A stretch of DNA of 64,000 nucleotides, from contig NZ_AUWR01000001.1 of NCBI RefSeq assembly GCF_000455125.1, positions 1 through 64,000 of the forward strand, in the 5' to 3' direction. The DNA comes from Mycobacterium sp. UM_WGJ (GTDB taxonomy: Bacteria > Actinomycetota > Actinomycetes > Mycobacteriales > Mycobacteriaceae). The notes under the pieces are model-generated. The model saw only the letters and a program-made list of their open reading frames with translations. It searched no databases and had not been told where the DNA came from. Position numbers and translations under genes: made by a program. Below, in pieces: positions 45,712 through 55,439 of this stretch; position 1 is the stretch's first letter, and every line of letters starts with the position of its first letter.

Positions 45712-45740
45712 ATAGTGCACCACCGACGGGGTGCGGTCAA
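45712..45740 (-). promoter_or_regulatory. Putative promoter of the M-box transcript
   Basis: On the minus strand TTGACC (-35, 45735-45740) and CACTAT (-10, 45712-45717) are separated by exactly 17 bases, placing a start near 45705, just before the aptamer's P1 at 45700. The -10 hexamer is a weak match, but the spacing and placement fit. Confidence 0.55.
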
Positions 45741-45891
45741 CTCCACCCCATTCGGGCGTGTCGATGGCCTCTGACGTGCAGCGATGGCGTCCAACCCCGT
45801 GCGCCCAAGGTGTCACACCCGTCACTTTGGTACCAGAACGAGACCCTAACGGCCCAGTTCCGCGACCGACGTTTCGCGACGGTTTGGGGGC

Positions 45892-47658
45892 TTAGTCCTT
45901 CAGATTCAGCGGCTCGACGGCATAGCGCCCCGGCGTCCGCCACGACGCGAGCGCACCGAGCAGCATCATGACCGCCGCGGCGGCAAAGACCACTGCGAGA
46001 CCCGTATGGAACGGCCCGGAGATCAGCTGCGGGAAGAAGCTGTGGCCGGTCAACGTCTCGGCATCAACGCCGGGTGCGGCCAGCGCGCCCGACGGCGCCA
46101 AGAGTTCGGCAATCGGGTTGTAGCCCAGAAACGCCGCGAAGAGGCTGCCCACCGGCGGGGTGTTGGCTATCTGATCGGCGACACCGGCCGAGACGCCCTC
46201 CTGCCGCAACCCAGCAGCCAGCGCCGCCGGCAACGTCTCGGCCAGCCCGATCACCATCAGCGAGAAGAAGATTCCGATCGACAACGAGGTGCCGGCGTTG
46301 AAGAACGTGGCCCGCACACCGGAGGCCGCCCCTCGCTGGTCGGCCGGGACACTGGACATGACCACGGCACTGTTGGGCGCGGTGAAGATTCCGCCACCCA
46401 GTCCGTTGAGGAAGACCAGCGCCGCGAACACCCGGTAGTCGAAGTTCACCGGCAGCAACACCAGACCCACGAACGTCGCCGCCATCAGCACCATGCCGCC
46501 GACCGTGAACGGACGGGCACCGCGGCGGTCCGACAACGATCCGGCCACCGGACCGGCCAACAGGAACCCGGCCGTCATGGGCAGCAGATAGATACCGGCC
46601 CACAACGGCGTCGATTCGTAGCTATAGCCGTGCAGCGGTAGCCAGATGCCCTGCAGCCAGATGATCAGCATGAACTGCATGCCGCCGCGCCCGATCGCCG
46701 ACAGCAAGCCTGCCGCGTTGGCCATACCGAACGCCGGAATCGCGAAGAGCCGAACGTCCAGCAGCGGAGCGGCAACCCGTAGCTCGATGAAACAGAACAG
46801 CACCAACAGCGCCACTCCGAGCCCGAGCGCACCCAGCACAACCGGGTTGGCCCAGCTGGTGGGCGAAGACCCATGCGGCTGAATGCTGTAGGTGATGGCG
46901 GTCAGCACCACGGTCAGGCCCAACCCAAGCGTCGCGGTGCCCGCCCAGTCCAGCTTCGCCGGCGCCCGCTCCCCGAGTTCGTGCAGTGAACGTACCGACC
47001 AGATGGTGCCCAGCACTCCGATCGGGACCCCGACCCAGAACACCGCCCGCCAGTCCCATTCCGACAGCACGCCGCCGATCAACAGGCCAACAAAGGACCC
47101 GGCGACTGCGGCCACCTGGTTGACACCCAGCGCCATGCCACGCTGATTGGCCGGGAACGCGTCGGTGAGGATCGCTGAGGACGACGCCATCAGCATCGCC
47201 CCGCCGACGCCCTGCACCACCCGCCACGCGATCAGCCACTGGGCACCGCGGCCCATGTCGAACGGGTCGATCGACAGCGCGATCGCCGCGACGGTGAACA
47301 CCACGAAGCCCAAGTTGTAGATGCGCACCCGGCCGAACATGTCGCCGAGCCGGCCGAAGAACACCACCAGCACAGCCGACACCAGCAGATAGCCCATCAA
47401 CATCCACAGCAGGTAACTGACGTTCGCCGGCTCCAGCGGATTGAGGCCGATACCCCGAAAGATCGCCGGCATCGAGATCAACACGATCGAGCCGTTGATG
47501 GTGGCGAGCAGAACACCCAGTGTGGTGTTGGACAGCGCGACCCATTTGTAGCGCGGGTGGCCACGGTCGTAGCGCAGCTGGCGGCGGGCGGTGGCAGGTC
47601 CCTCCGCGGCGCCCGGGTCCGGGACACCGGTGTTCACCTGCTCAATCTGCGCCGTCAT
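45892..47658 (-). CDS. DHA2-family drug:H+ antiporter (MFS, 14 membrane spans)
   Basis: 588 residues with about 14 hydrophobic spans. MFS signatures are motif [15 protein letters not shown], motif C-type [20 protein letters not shown], and a second-half [14 protein letters not shown]. The EmrB/QacA-type family exports drugs and other amphiphiles in exchange for protons. ATG 47658 is preceded by GGGAGAG. The promoter region holds the palindrome TTAGCTAA at 47695-47702, a possible MarR or TetR site. Divergent from the riboswitch-controlled thiC. Confidence 0.92.
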   Translation of the reverse strand: MTAQIEQVNTGVPDPGAAEGPATARRQLRYDRGHPRYKWVALSNTTLGVLLATINGSIVLISMPAIFRGIGLNPLEPANVSYLLWMLMGYLLVSAVLVVFFGRLGDMFGRVRIYNLGFVVFTVAAIALSIDPFDMGRGAQWLIAWRVVQGVGGAMLMASSSAILTDAFPANQRGMALGVNQVAAVAGSFVGLLIGGVLSEWDWRAVFWVGVPIGVLGTIWSVRSLHELGERAPAKLDWAGTATLGLGLTVVLTAITYSIQPHGSSPTSWANPVVLGALGLGVALLVLFCFIELRVAAPLLDVRLFAIPAFGMANAAGLLSAIGRGGMQFMLIIWLQGIWLPLHGYSYESTPLWAGIYLLPMTAGFLLAGPVAGSLSDRRGARPFTVGGMVLMAATFVGLVLLPVNFDYRVFAALVFLNGLGGGIFTAPNSAVVMSSVPADQRGAASGVRATFFNAGTSLSIGIFFSLMVIGLAETLPAALAAGLRQEGVSAGVADQIANTPPVGSLFAAFLGYNPIAELLAPSGALAAPGVDAETLTGHSFFPQLISGPFHTGLAVVFAAAAVMMLLGALASWRTPGRYAVEPLNLKD

Positions 47659-47722
47659 AACTCTCCCAGCTACTTCCACCCCAAAGCGCATATGTTAGCT
47701 AAGCAAATGATCGGTTGCCTAA

Positions 47723-49549
<1,827 letters not shown>

Positions 49550-49550
49550 T

Positions 49551-49591
49551 GGTGATCGCAAGCGCGGCGGAGCCGGGCGAAGCGGGTCGCC
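49551..49591 (+). repeat. Dispersed 41-bp repeat (family B) between thiC and thiD
   Basis: GGTGATCGCAAGCGCGGCGG then AGCCGGGCGAAGCGGGTCGC and C. It begins one base after the thiC stop and ends 14 bases before the thiD GTG, so it makes up most of the intergenic region inside the operon. Confidence 0.8.
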
Positions 49592-49605
49592 AGTCATCCA
49601 GCACA

Positions 49606-50445
49606 GTGGGTTTCCTGCCACTGGCCCCGCCGGGGGCGACGCCGGTACGGGTACTCACCGTTGCCGGTTCGGACTCCGGGGGCGGCGCGGGCATTCAGGC
49701 CGACATGCGCACGTGCGCGCTGCTGGGGGTGCACGCCTGCGTCGCGGTTACTGCTGTGACGGTGCAGAACACCGTGGGAGTCAAGAGCTTTCACGAGGTT
49801 CCCGCCGACACCGTCGCTGCCCAGATTACGGCGGTGGTGCCCGACATCGGGATTCAGGCCGCCAAGACGGGGATGCTGGCGTCGGCGCAGATCATCACCG
49901 CGGTGGCTGCGACATGGCAAGAACTCGGCCTCACGGTCCCCTTGGTGGTCGATCCGGTGTCGGCGTCCATGCACGGTGATGCACTGCTGGCGTCGTCGGC
50001 ACTGGATGCCCTGCGCGACAGCTTGTTTCCGCTCGCAACGCTGGTGACCCCGAACCTGCACGAGGTGCGACTGCTGGTCGGTATCGACGTTGTCGACGCC
50101 GCGTCCCAGCGTGCGGCCGCGCGTGCGCTGCATGCGCTGGGTCCGCGGTGGGCACTGGTCAAGGGCGGACACCTGCCCTCGGCGGAGCACAGTCCGGACC
50201 TGCTCTATGACGGCAAGGATTTTCTGGAGTTCCCCGGTCCGCGGGTGGCCACCGGCGACGACCACGGCGCCGGCGACACCCTCGCCGCGGCCTCGGCGGC
50301 CGCGCTCGCGCACGGGTTCAGCGTTCCGGACGCGGTGGCCTTCGCCAAGCGTTGGGTGACCGAGTGCCTGCGTGCCGCTTACCCGCTGGGCCAGGGGCAC
50401 GGACCGGTCTCGCCGTTGTTCCGGTTGGGCCTGGGTACCTCGTGA
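49606..50445 (+). CDS. thiD: Hydroxymethylpyrimidine/phosphomethylpyrimidine kinase ThiD
   Basis: 279 residues; phosphorylates HMP and HMP-P to HMP-PP for thiamine synthesis. Ribokinase-fold motifs are TVAGSDSGGGAGIQADMRT (substrate and N-terminal), AAKTGMLAS, VVDPVSASMHGD, LVTPNLHEVRLL and the anion-hole GDDHGAGDTLAAA with catalytic Asp. GTG 49606 gives about 14 more residues than Rv0422c as recalled; the start remains uncertain because the preceding bases are a repeat. Confidence 0.94.
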   Translation: MGFLPLAPPGATPVRVLTVAGSDSGGGAGIQADMRTCALLGVHACVAVTAVTVQNTVGVKSFHEVPADTVAAQITAVVPDIGIQAAKTGMLASAQIITAVAATWQELGLTVPLVVDPVSASMHGDALLASSALDALRDSLFPLATLVTPNLHEVRLLVGIDVVDAASQRAAARALHALGPRWALVKGGHLPSAEHSPDLLYDGKDFLEFPGPRVATGDDHGAGDTLAAASAAALAHGFSVPDAVAFAKRWVTECLRAAYPLGQGHGPVSPLFRLGLGTS

Positions 50446-51068
50446 GCCCGCACGAAATAGCGGATTTGGACGGGCTAGCGCACCGACCAGATGACACCCC
50501 CGCCGGCGTGGTGTTGCTCACGCACGGCGCCGGCGGCGACCGCGATTCCCCGATGCTGCAACGACTTTGCGACGAATGGGCACGTCGCGGTTTCCTCGCG
50601 ATCCGCTACAACCTCCCGTTCCGGCGGCGTCGCCCCAAGGGCCCTCCATCAGGGTCGGGCACCGGCGACCGGGAAGGCATCACCGAGGCGATCGAGTACG
50701 CCCGCGGCCTGGCCGACGGTCCGCTGATCGTCGGCGGGCACTCCTACGGCGGCCGGCAGACCTCGATGGTGGTGGCAGCCGGCGACGTTGCGGTCGACCT
50801 GCTGACCTTGTTTTCCTATCCGCTGCACCCGCCGGGGAAACCCGAGCGCACCCGCACCGAGCACCTGCCCCAGATCGGCGTGCCGACGGTGTTCACGCAC
50901 GGCAGTTCGGACAGCTTCGGCACCGGTGCCGAGATTCGCGCCGCGGCCGCGCTGATTCCTGCGCCGCATGAGGTCGTCGAGATCACCGGGGCCCGCCACG
51001 ATCTGGCGTCCAAGACGTTGGATGTACCGGTGCTGGCAGTCGATGCCGCGCTGCGCCTGCTGGACTGA
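50442..51068 (+). CDS. Alpha/beta hydrolase (Rv0421c-like)
   Basis: 208 residues. Alpha/beta hydrolase fold, KAT8 regulatory-subunit-3/dienelactone hydrolase-like. The oxyanion strand is VVLLTHGAGGDRDSP; the nucleophile elbow is GGHSYGGRQ, and a late His lies in GARHDLAS. GTG at 50442 overlaps the thiD stop by three bases (GTGA), so it is co-translated with thiD. Any link to thiamine is unproven; Rv0421c lies in the same place in M. tuberculosis. Confidence 0.88.
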   Translation: MSPHEIADLDGLAHRPDDTPAGVVLLTHGAGGDRDSPMLQRLCDEWARRGFLAIRYNLPFRRRRPKGPPSGSGTGDREGITEAIEYARGLADGPLIVGGHSYGGRQTSMVVAAGDVAVDLLTLFSYPLHPPGKPERTRTEHLPQIGVPTVFTHGSSDSFGTGAEIRAAAALIPAPHEVVEITGARHDLASKTLDVPVLAVDAALRLLD

Positions 51069-51077
51069 AACCGTGGA

Positions 51078-52079
51078 TCAGGGCAGGGCGACGACGCTGG
51101 CCGCGTAACTCAGACCTGACCCGTAGCCCAGCAGCAGGGCCAGCTGACCGGACTTGGCCGCCCCCGCCGACAACAACTGCTCCATCGCCAGCGGGATAGA
51201 CGCCGCGGAGGTGTTTCCGCTGTTCTCGATGTCATTGGCGATGACGACGTCGGAGCGCAGCTCAAGGCTCTTGGCGATCAGCGCGTTGATCCGGCTGTTG
51301 GCCTGGTGCGGAATGAACACGTCGATGTCATGGGCGTCCAACCCGGCCGCCGCGATGGCGCGTTTCCCTATGCCGCTCATTTCGTAAGCCGCCCAACGGA
51401 ATACCGCACTACCGTCCATGCGCAGGAAGGGACGCTGGCCGTCCGGATGTTCGGTGTAGCTGATCCAGTCGATGTCTTGGCGGATCGCGTCACTGTTCGA
51501 ACCGTCACTGCCCCAGACCGTCGAGCCTATGCCGTGCGTGGGCGTCTCACCGACCACCACGGCACCGGCCCCGTCTCCGAAGATGAAGCAGTTCGAGCGG
51601 TCGGTCATGTCGATCGTCGGGGAGAGCACCTCTGAACCGATCACCAACGCGGTGTTGACTGTTCTGCCACGGAGCAGATCGGCCGCCACCGATAGGGCAT
51701 AACCGAATCCCGCGCACCCGGTGGCCACATCGAACGCCGGCACCCCCGCCGCCCCGAGCCCCACCGCGACGGTGGGCGCACACGACGGCGTCTGACGGAA
51801 GTTGGTACTGGTCGCCACGATGACCGCATCGACGTCGGCCCCGTCGATCCCGGCCTGCTCCAACGCGTTGCGACCAGCCTCGACGGCCAGACCCGCCACG
51901 GTGTCGGTAGCGTCGGCGAATCGGCGGGTCTTGATCCCGGTGCGCGAATAGATCCATTCGTCCGAGGAGTCGATACGCCGGCAGATCTCGTCGTTGGTGA
52001 CCACGCGCGCCGGGCGCGCGGCGCCGACGCCGAGCAGCCCCACGGGACGAGTTGTGCCGGAATGGCGGATCTCGCTCAA
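51078..52079 (-). CDS. fabH: 3-oxoacyl-ACP synthase III (FabH)
   Basis: 333 residues, very similar to mycobacterial FabH (Rv0533c, 335 residues). It condenses acyl-CoA with malonyl-AcpM and links FAS-I to FAS-II in mycolic acid synthesis. Triad Cys122 ([10 protein letters not shown]), His258 (IPHQANSR) and Asn289 ([10 protein letters not shown]) is intact. Other hallmarks: [15 protein letters not shown] and [16 protein letters not shown] 52079. In M. tuberculosis fabH lies elsewhere, so this is either a relocation or a paralogue. It converges on the thiD-hydrolase operon. Confidence 0.9.
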   Translation of the reverse strand: MSEIRHSGTTRPVGLLGVGAARPARVVTNDEICRRIDSSDEWIYSRTGIKTRRFADATDTVAGLAVEAGRNALEQAGIDGADVDAVIVATSTNFRQTPSCAPTVAVGLGAAGVPAFDVATGCAGFGYALSVAADLLRGRTVNTALVIGSEVLSPTIDMTDRSNCFIFGDGAGAVVVGETPTHGIGSTVWGSDGSNSDAIRQDIDWISYTEHPDGQRPFLRMDGSAVFRWAAYEMSGIGKRAIAAAGLDAHDIDVFIPHQANSRINALIAKSLELRSDVVIANDIENSGNTSAASIPLAMEQLLSAGAAKSGQLALLLGYGSGLSYAASVVALP

Positions 52080-52169
52080 GTAGACGTCTCTCCCTGGTTG
52101 GTCAACGGCTGGCCGAAGCGTCTAACCCTAGCGGTGTCCCGGCGCCCCCACGCCGCCTCGGGCCGCCAC

Positions 52170-52349
52170 TCAGCGGTCGTAGCCATCCTCGTCTGCGGGC
52201 ACTCCCTGGTGCTGCTCGAGGACATCAGCGATGTTGGCGTTGTCGATAGTGGAGATTTCGGGGCCCGGGGTCTCGTTGTCGGTTTCCCCGACCGGGACCG
52301 CCTGCTCGGCCAGGTCCGCGTCGTTGGCTTCGACATCACGGCTGGTCAT
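52170..52349 (-). CDS. 59-residue conserved-type acidic small protein
   Basis: A short gene too small for routine ORF calling. It begins MTSRDVEANDADLAEQAVPV and ends DVLEQHQGVPADEDGYDR. The sequence is acidic, with no membrane segment. ATG 52349 has GGGAGG six bases upstream, and the codon usage (C or G at third positions) looks coding. It sits 90 bp upstream of fabH in the same direction and is divergent from the monooxygenase gene. No function known. Confidence 0.75.
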   Translation of the reverse strand: MTSRDVEANDADLAEQAVPVGETDNETPGPEISTIDNANIADVLEQHQGVPADEDGYDR

Positions 52350-52456
52350 GACGGTCCTCCCGAGGTCGTGAACGGTCTTGACCTCTCATTGTCTCCCATC
52401 CTCAGGGCCGTGCGGGAGCTTCGCTGGTTACCGGTGGGTCAGGTACCTTAATTTTC

Positions 52457-53941
52457 ATGAGTATGGAGCAGTTCGACGTCGTCATCGTGGGTGCGGGCTT
52501 CGGTGGCATGGGCGCAGCCATCGAGCTGAAGAAGCTCGGCTACGACGACATCGTGCTGCTCGAGCGGGAGGACGATCTAGGCGGAACGTGGCACGTCAAT
52601 CACTACCCCGGTCTGGCCGTCGACATCCCGTCGACCACTTACGCGTACTGGTTCGAGCCGAATCCGTACTGGTCGCGGATGTTCGCACCCGGCGAGGAGA
52701 TCAAACGCTACGCCGAGCACGTCGCCGACAAGTACGACGTGCGCCGCCACATGCGGTTCAACACCACGGTCGCCGGTGCCCACTGGGATGAGGACGCCGA
52801 GCGCTGGCTGGTGGCCCTGGCAGATGGGACGACGCTGAGCGCCCGATTCCTGATTACCGCGACCGGTTTCCTGTCCCAGCCGCGCAACCCGGACATCGCC
52901 GGGATCGACAGCTTCGCCGGCAAGGTGGTGCACACCGCCGCCTGGGACCACGACTACGACTTCACCGGTCGTCGGGTCGGGCAGATCGGCACCGGCGCAA
53001 CCGCGGTGCAGCTGATTCCGGAGTTGGCCAAGACCGTCGCCGACCTGACCGTGTTTCAGCGCACCGCGATCTGGGTGGCGCCCAAGATCGACTTCCGGAT
53101 CCCGGCCTTGCTGCGGAAACTGTTCGCCCGGGTTCCGTTCACCCAGCGGGTGATGCGCTTCATCAGCGACTACCTGCTGGAGTTCATGACGGTGACCGCG
53201 ATATTGAATTACCCCGCATTCCGGCGGCTGTCGATCGCCGGGATGGACGCATGCAAAATGCTCCGGTTCGCCCAGATCCGCGACAAGGAACTGCGGGCCA
53301 AGCTGACCCCGACCTACGACATCGGATGTAAGCGGCCCAGCTGGTCGAATGACTACTACCGCAGCTTCACCAAGCCGCATGTGCACCTGGAGACCACCGG
53401 CATCGAGCGGATCGAACCGGATGGCATCGTCACCGTCGACGGCCGTAAGACCGTCATCGACACCCTGGTGCTGGCTACCGGGTATGACCTGTGGGAGGCC
53501 AACTTCCCGGCGATCGAGATCGTCGGGCGGGACGGGCGCAACCTGGGTAAGTGGTGGCGGGAGACCCGGTTCCAGGCCTACCAGGGCCTGTCGATCCCGC
53601 ATTTCCCGAATTTCCTGAGCCTGGCCAGCCCGTACGGGTTCTCCGGCCTGTCGTTCTTCAACACCATGGAATACCAGATGCGGCACATGGGCCGGCTGTT
53701 CGGCGAGATGCGGCGGCGCAACGCGACGACGTTCGAGGTCACCGAGGCCGCTAACACCCGGTTCCTGGGCGCCATGACCAAACGGCTGGACCACACGGTG
53801 TTCTACGCCGGGGACTGCGCTACGTCGCGGTCTTACTACTACGACCCCAGCGGCGAAGCGACGCTGCTGCGGCCCACCACGGTGCGCAATGCGGTTCGCG
53901 ACGGCTCGCATTTCCCGCTGGACGACTACGAAATCGCCTGA
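52457..53941 (+). CDS. Flavin-containing / Baeyer-Villiger-type monooxygenase
   Basis: 494 residues, in the group of EthA, MymA and Rv0892. FAD-binding motif VIVGAGFGGMGAAIELKKLG at the N-terminus, the fingerprint-like FAGKVVHTAAWDHDYDF, NADPH-binding GTGATAVQLIPELAK and ATGYDLWEANFP in the third domain. Inserts oxygen next to a carbonyl or oxidises S and N using NADPH and O2. ATG 52457. Converges on the double TetR gene; a family-A repeat lies between their stops. Confidence 0.92.
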   Translation: MSMEQFDVVIVGAGFGGMGAAIELKKLGYDDIVLLEREDDLGGTWHVNHYPGLAVDIPSTTYAYWFEPNPYWSRMFAPGEEIKRYAEHVADKYDVRRHMRFNTTVAGAHWDEDAERWLVALADGTTLSARFLITATGFLSQPRNPDIAGIDSFAGKVVHTAAWDHDYDFTGRRVGQIGTGATAVQLIPELAKTVADLTVFQRTAIWVAPKIDFRIPALLRKLFARVPFTQRVMRFISDYLLEFMTVTAILNYPAFRRLSIAGMDACKMLRFAQIRDKELRAKLTPTYDIGCKRPSWSNDYYRSFTKPHVHLETTGIERIEPDGIVTVDGRKTVIDTLVLATGYDLWEANFPAIEIVGRDGRNLGKWWRETRFQAYQGLSIPHFPNFLSLASPYGFSGLSFFNTMEYQMRHMGRLFGEMRRRNATTFEVTEAANTRFLGAMTKRLDHTVFYAGDCATSRSYYYDPSGEATLLRPTTVRNAVRDGSHFPLDDYEIA

Positions 53942-53948
53942 TAACCCA

Positions 53949-54020
53949 GCGGTTCAGCGAGCCTCGACGCAGGAGAGGCGAAGCTGGAACCGCCTGACAA
54001 CCCAGCGGTTCAGCAAGCCT
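53949..54020 (+). repeat. Family-A repeat and partial second copy after the monooxygenase gene
   Basis: The full element runs GCGGTTCAGCGAGCCTCGAC, GCAGGAGAGGCGAAGCTGGA, ACCGCC (53949-53994). A partial unit with CCCAGCGGTTCAGCAAGCCT follows at about 54001-54020 and is cut off by the 3' end of the double-TetR gene at 54023. It sits between two convergent stops. Confidence 0.85.
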
Positions 54021-54022
54021 CC

Positions 54023-55315
54023 TCAGTTCTCGTCCACGCCGGCGAAGACGATGGACTCCATCAGCCGGCGTATGCAGGCCTGGGCGTAGCCCGGGCCTCC
54101 GGCCAGGAACCCCTGGCCGGGAATCTCGCCGCCTCGGGCAACCCGCCCCAGGTCGTCGACCAGCGCCGCCAAGGCGTGCACCAAGAACTTCGCGTGCATC
54201 ACGTCCAGATCCGGCCTGATCGCCATCAGCGGACGGGCCCAGGTTTCGATGAACGCGCGTTCGGAATCGCGCAGCAGCTCACGCTCCGCCGGCGCCAGGT
54301 TCACCCGCTCGGTGTCATAGACCGACGCCAACTCGGGATTGGCGAACACCGTAGCCACGTACGCCTCGATCAACCGGCGCAGCGCCTCTTCCGGCTCGGC
54401 GAAGACACCGGCGATAGCCGCCATCTCCCCGGCTATCCGGTCCACGGCACGCTGCAGCCCGGTCGTCAGGATGTCGCTCTTGCTGGAGAAGTAGCGGTAG
54501 ACGCCGGAGGCTGGGACGCCGACGGCATCCGCGATCTCGGTGACGCCGGTCTCGGCATACCCCTGCTTGCCGAACAACAGGACCGCCGCGTTCAACAGTG
54601 CCTCGTAAGGCCCGGCGTCCGGGGTGAAGATCCGCCACACCGAGGGTCGATTGACGCCGATGTCGTCGGCTCCGGGCAGCTGCGCAGCGACCACTGATCG
54701 TGACGCCGCGATGAGCAACGGCTTGATCTCGTCATCCGGCAGCTGCAGCCGGTGTCCGTTAATGCTGCCGGCGACACTGACCAATGCCACCGTCAGAGTC
54801 CACTGCTCCAGCGAGTTCAGTTCCGGGCGCATGACACTGATCGGCCGTTTCAGGCGTGCACCCACGGTGTGCATCTGCATCATGAGCTTGGCCTGGTCCT
54901 CAGACTGCAGATAGCGAGCCTGCCACCGGAACAGCCCGCTGCCTTCGCGGTTGAGGATCGAGGACGTGATGAGCCCGTCGACAGCCTGGTCCAGCACAGC
55001 CGGCGCGTTGTCCTGCATGTCGGCGTCGGAGAACTCGTCGACGAACGCTGTGCAGTCCACCAACTGCTGGCCGAGCGAGCCGACGACAACCGAGAACATC
55101 TCGTACTTGCTGGGATAGTGCCGGTACAGCGCCGGCGCGGAAATCCCGACCTTGGAAGCGATCGCCTCCATGCTGGTCGCGTGGTAGCCCTGTGCACTGA
55201 AGGTTTCCGCGGCAGCGCGTGTTATCTGCGCCTTGCGGTCCTTGGGGCGCCGCTTTATGCGGGCACCAACAGTGCGTCCAACAGGGTCGTTCGTGGCACC
55301 AAGCGAGGTCACCAC
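54023..55315 (-). CDS. Tandem TetR-TetR fusion regulator
   Basis: 430 residues containing two complete TetR N-terminal helix-turn-helix domains. The first is ITRAAAETFSAQGYHATSM then EAIASKVGISAPALYRHYPS (about 25-80). The second is LLNAAVLLFGKQGYAETGV then TEIADAVGVPASGVYRYFSS (about 235-290). Each is followed by a helical ligand-binding part. A single chain may bind a pair of half-sites as a pseudo-dimer. GTG 55315 or 55312 are both possible. Adjacent to the monooxygenase, a likely target. Confidence 0.88.
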   Translation of the reverse strand: MVTSLGATNDPVGRTVGARIKRRPKDRKAQITRAAAETFSAQGYHATSMEAIASKVGISAPALYRHYPSKYEMFSVVVGSLGQQLVDCTAFVDEFSDADMQDNAPAVLDQAVDGLITSSILNREGSGLFRWQARYLQSEDQAKLMMQMHTVGARLKRPISVMRPELNSLEQWTLTVALVSVAGSINGHRLQLPDDEIKPLLIAASRSVVAAQLPGADDIGVNRPSVWRIFTPDAGPYEALLNAAVLLFGKQGYAETGVTEIADAVGVPASGVYRYFSSKSDILTTGLQRAVDRIAGEMAAIAGVFAEPEEALRRLIEAYVATVFANPELASVYDTERVNLAPAERELLRDSERAFIETWARPLMAIRPDLDVMHAKFLVHALAALVDDLGRVARGGEIPGQGFLAGGPGYAQACIRRLMESIVFAGVDEN

Positions 55316-55407
55316 CCCCGATCAACTCAGGCCAGCTCTGTCACGTGCACAGCATTACTAACACAGCTGGGTAAACGGGCCGTTGCGGATTCAATATAGA
55401 GCCCGCC

Positions 55408-55439
55408 CGTACTTGTACGGATGTCCGCCTAATGCGGAA
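55408..55439. promoter_or_regulatory. Two adjacent inverted repeats between the TetR and LpqL-like genes
   Basis: CCGTAC-TT-GTACGG at 55408-55421 and TCCGC-CTAAT-GCGGA at 55425-55439. They lie just after the LpqL-like stop and upstream of the double TetR. The first could be a regulator operator; the second could be part of the peptidase terminator. No T-run is present. Confidence 0.4.

Noticed and set aside
45666-45715. Long hairpin CTATG...CATAG with CCGTGCA/TGCACGG arms
   Set aside because: First read as a separate ncRNA, but the bases are better explained as the -10 region plus the start of the M-box aptamer on the minus strand.
52076-52339. 87-codon minus-strand frame overlapping the 59-residue gene
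   Set aside because: Same region, other frame; Arg/Ser/Thr-rich shadow with no ribosome site, whereas the 59-residue frame has one.
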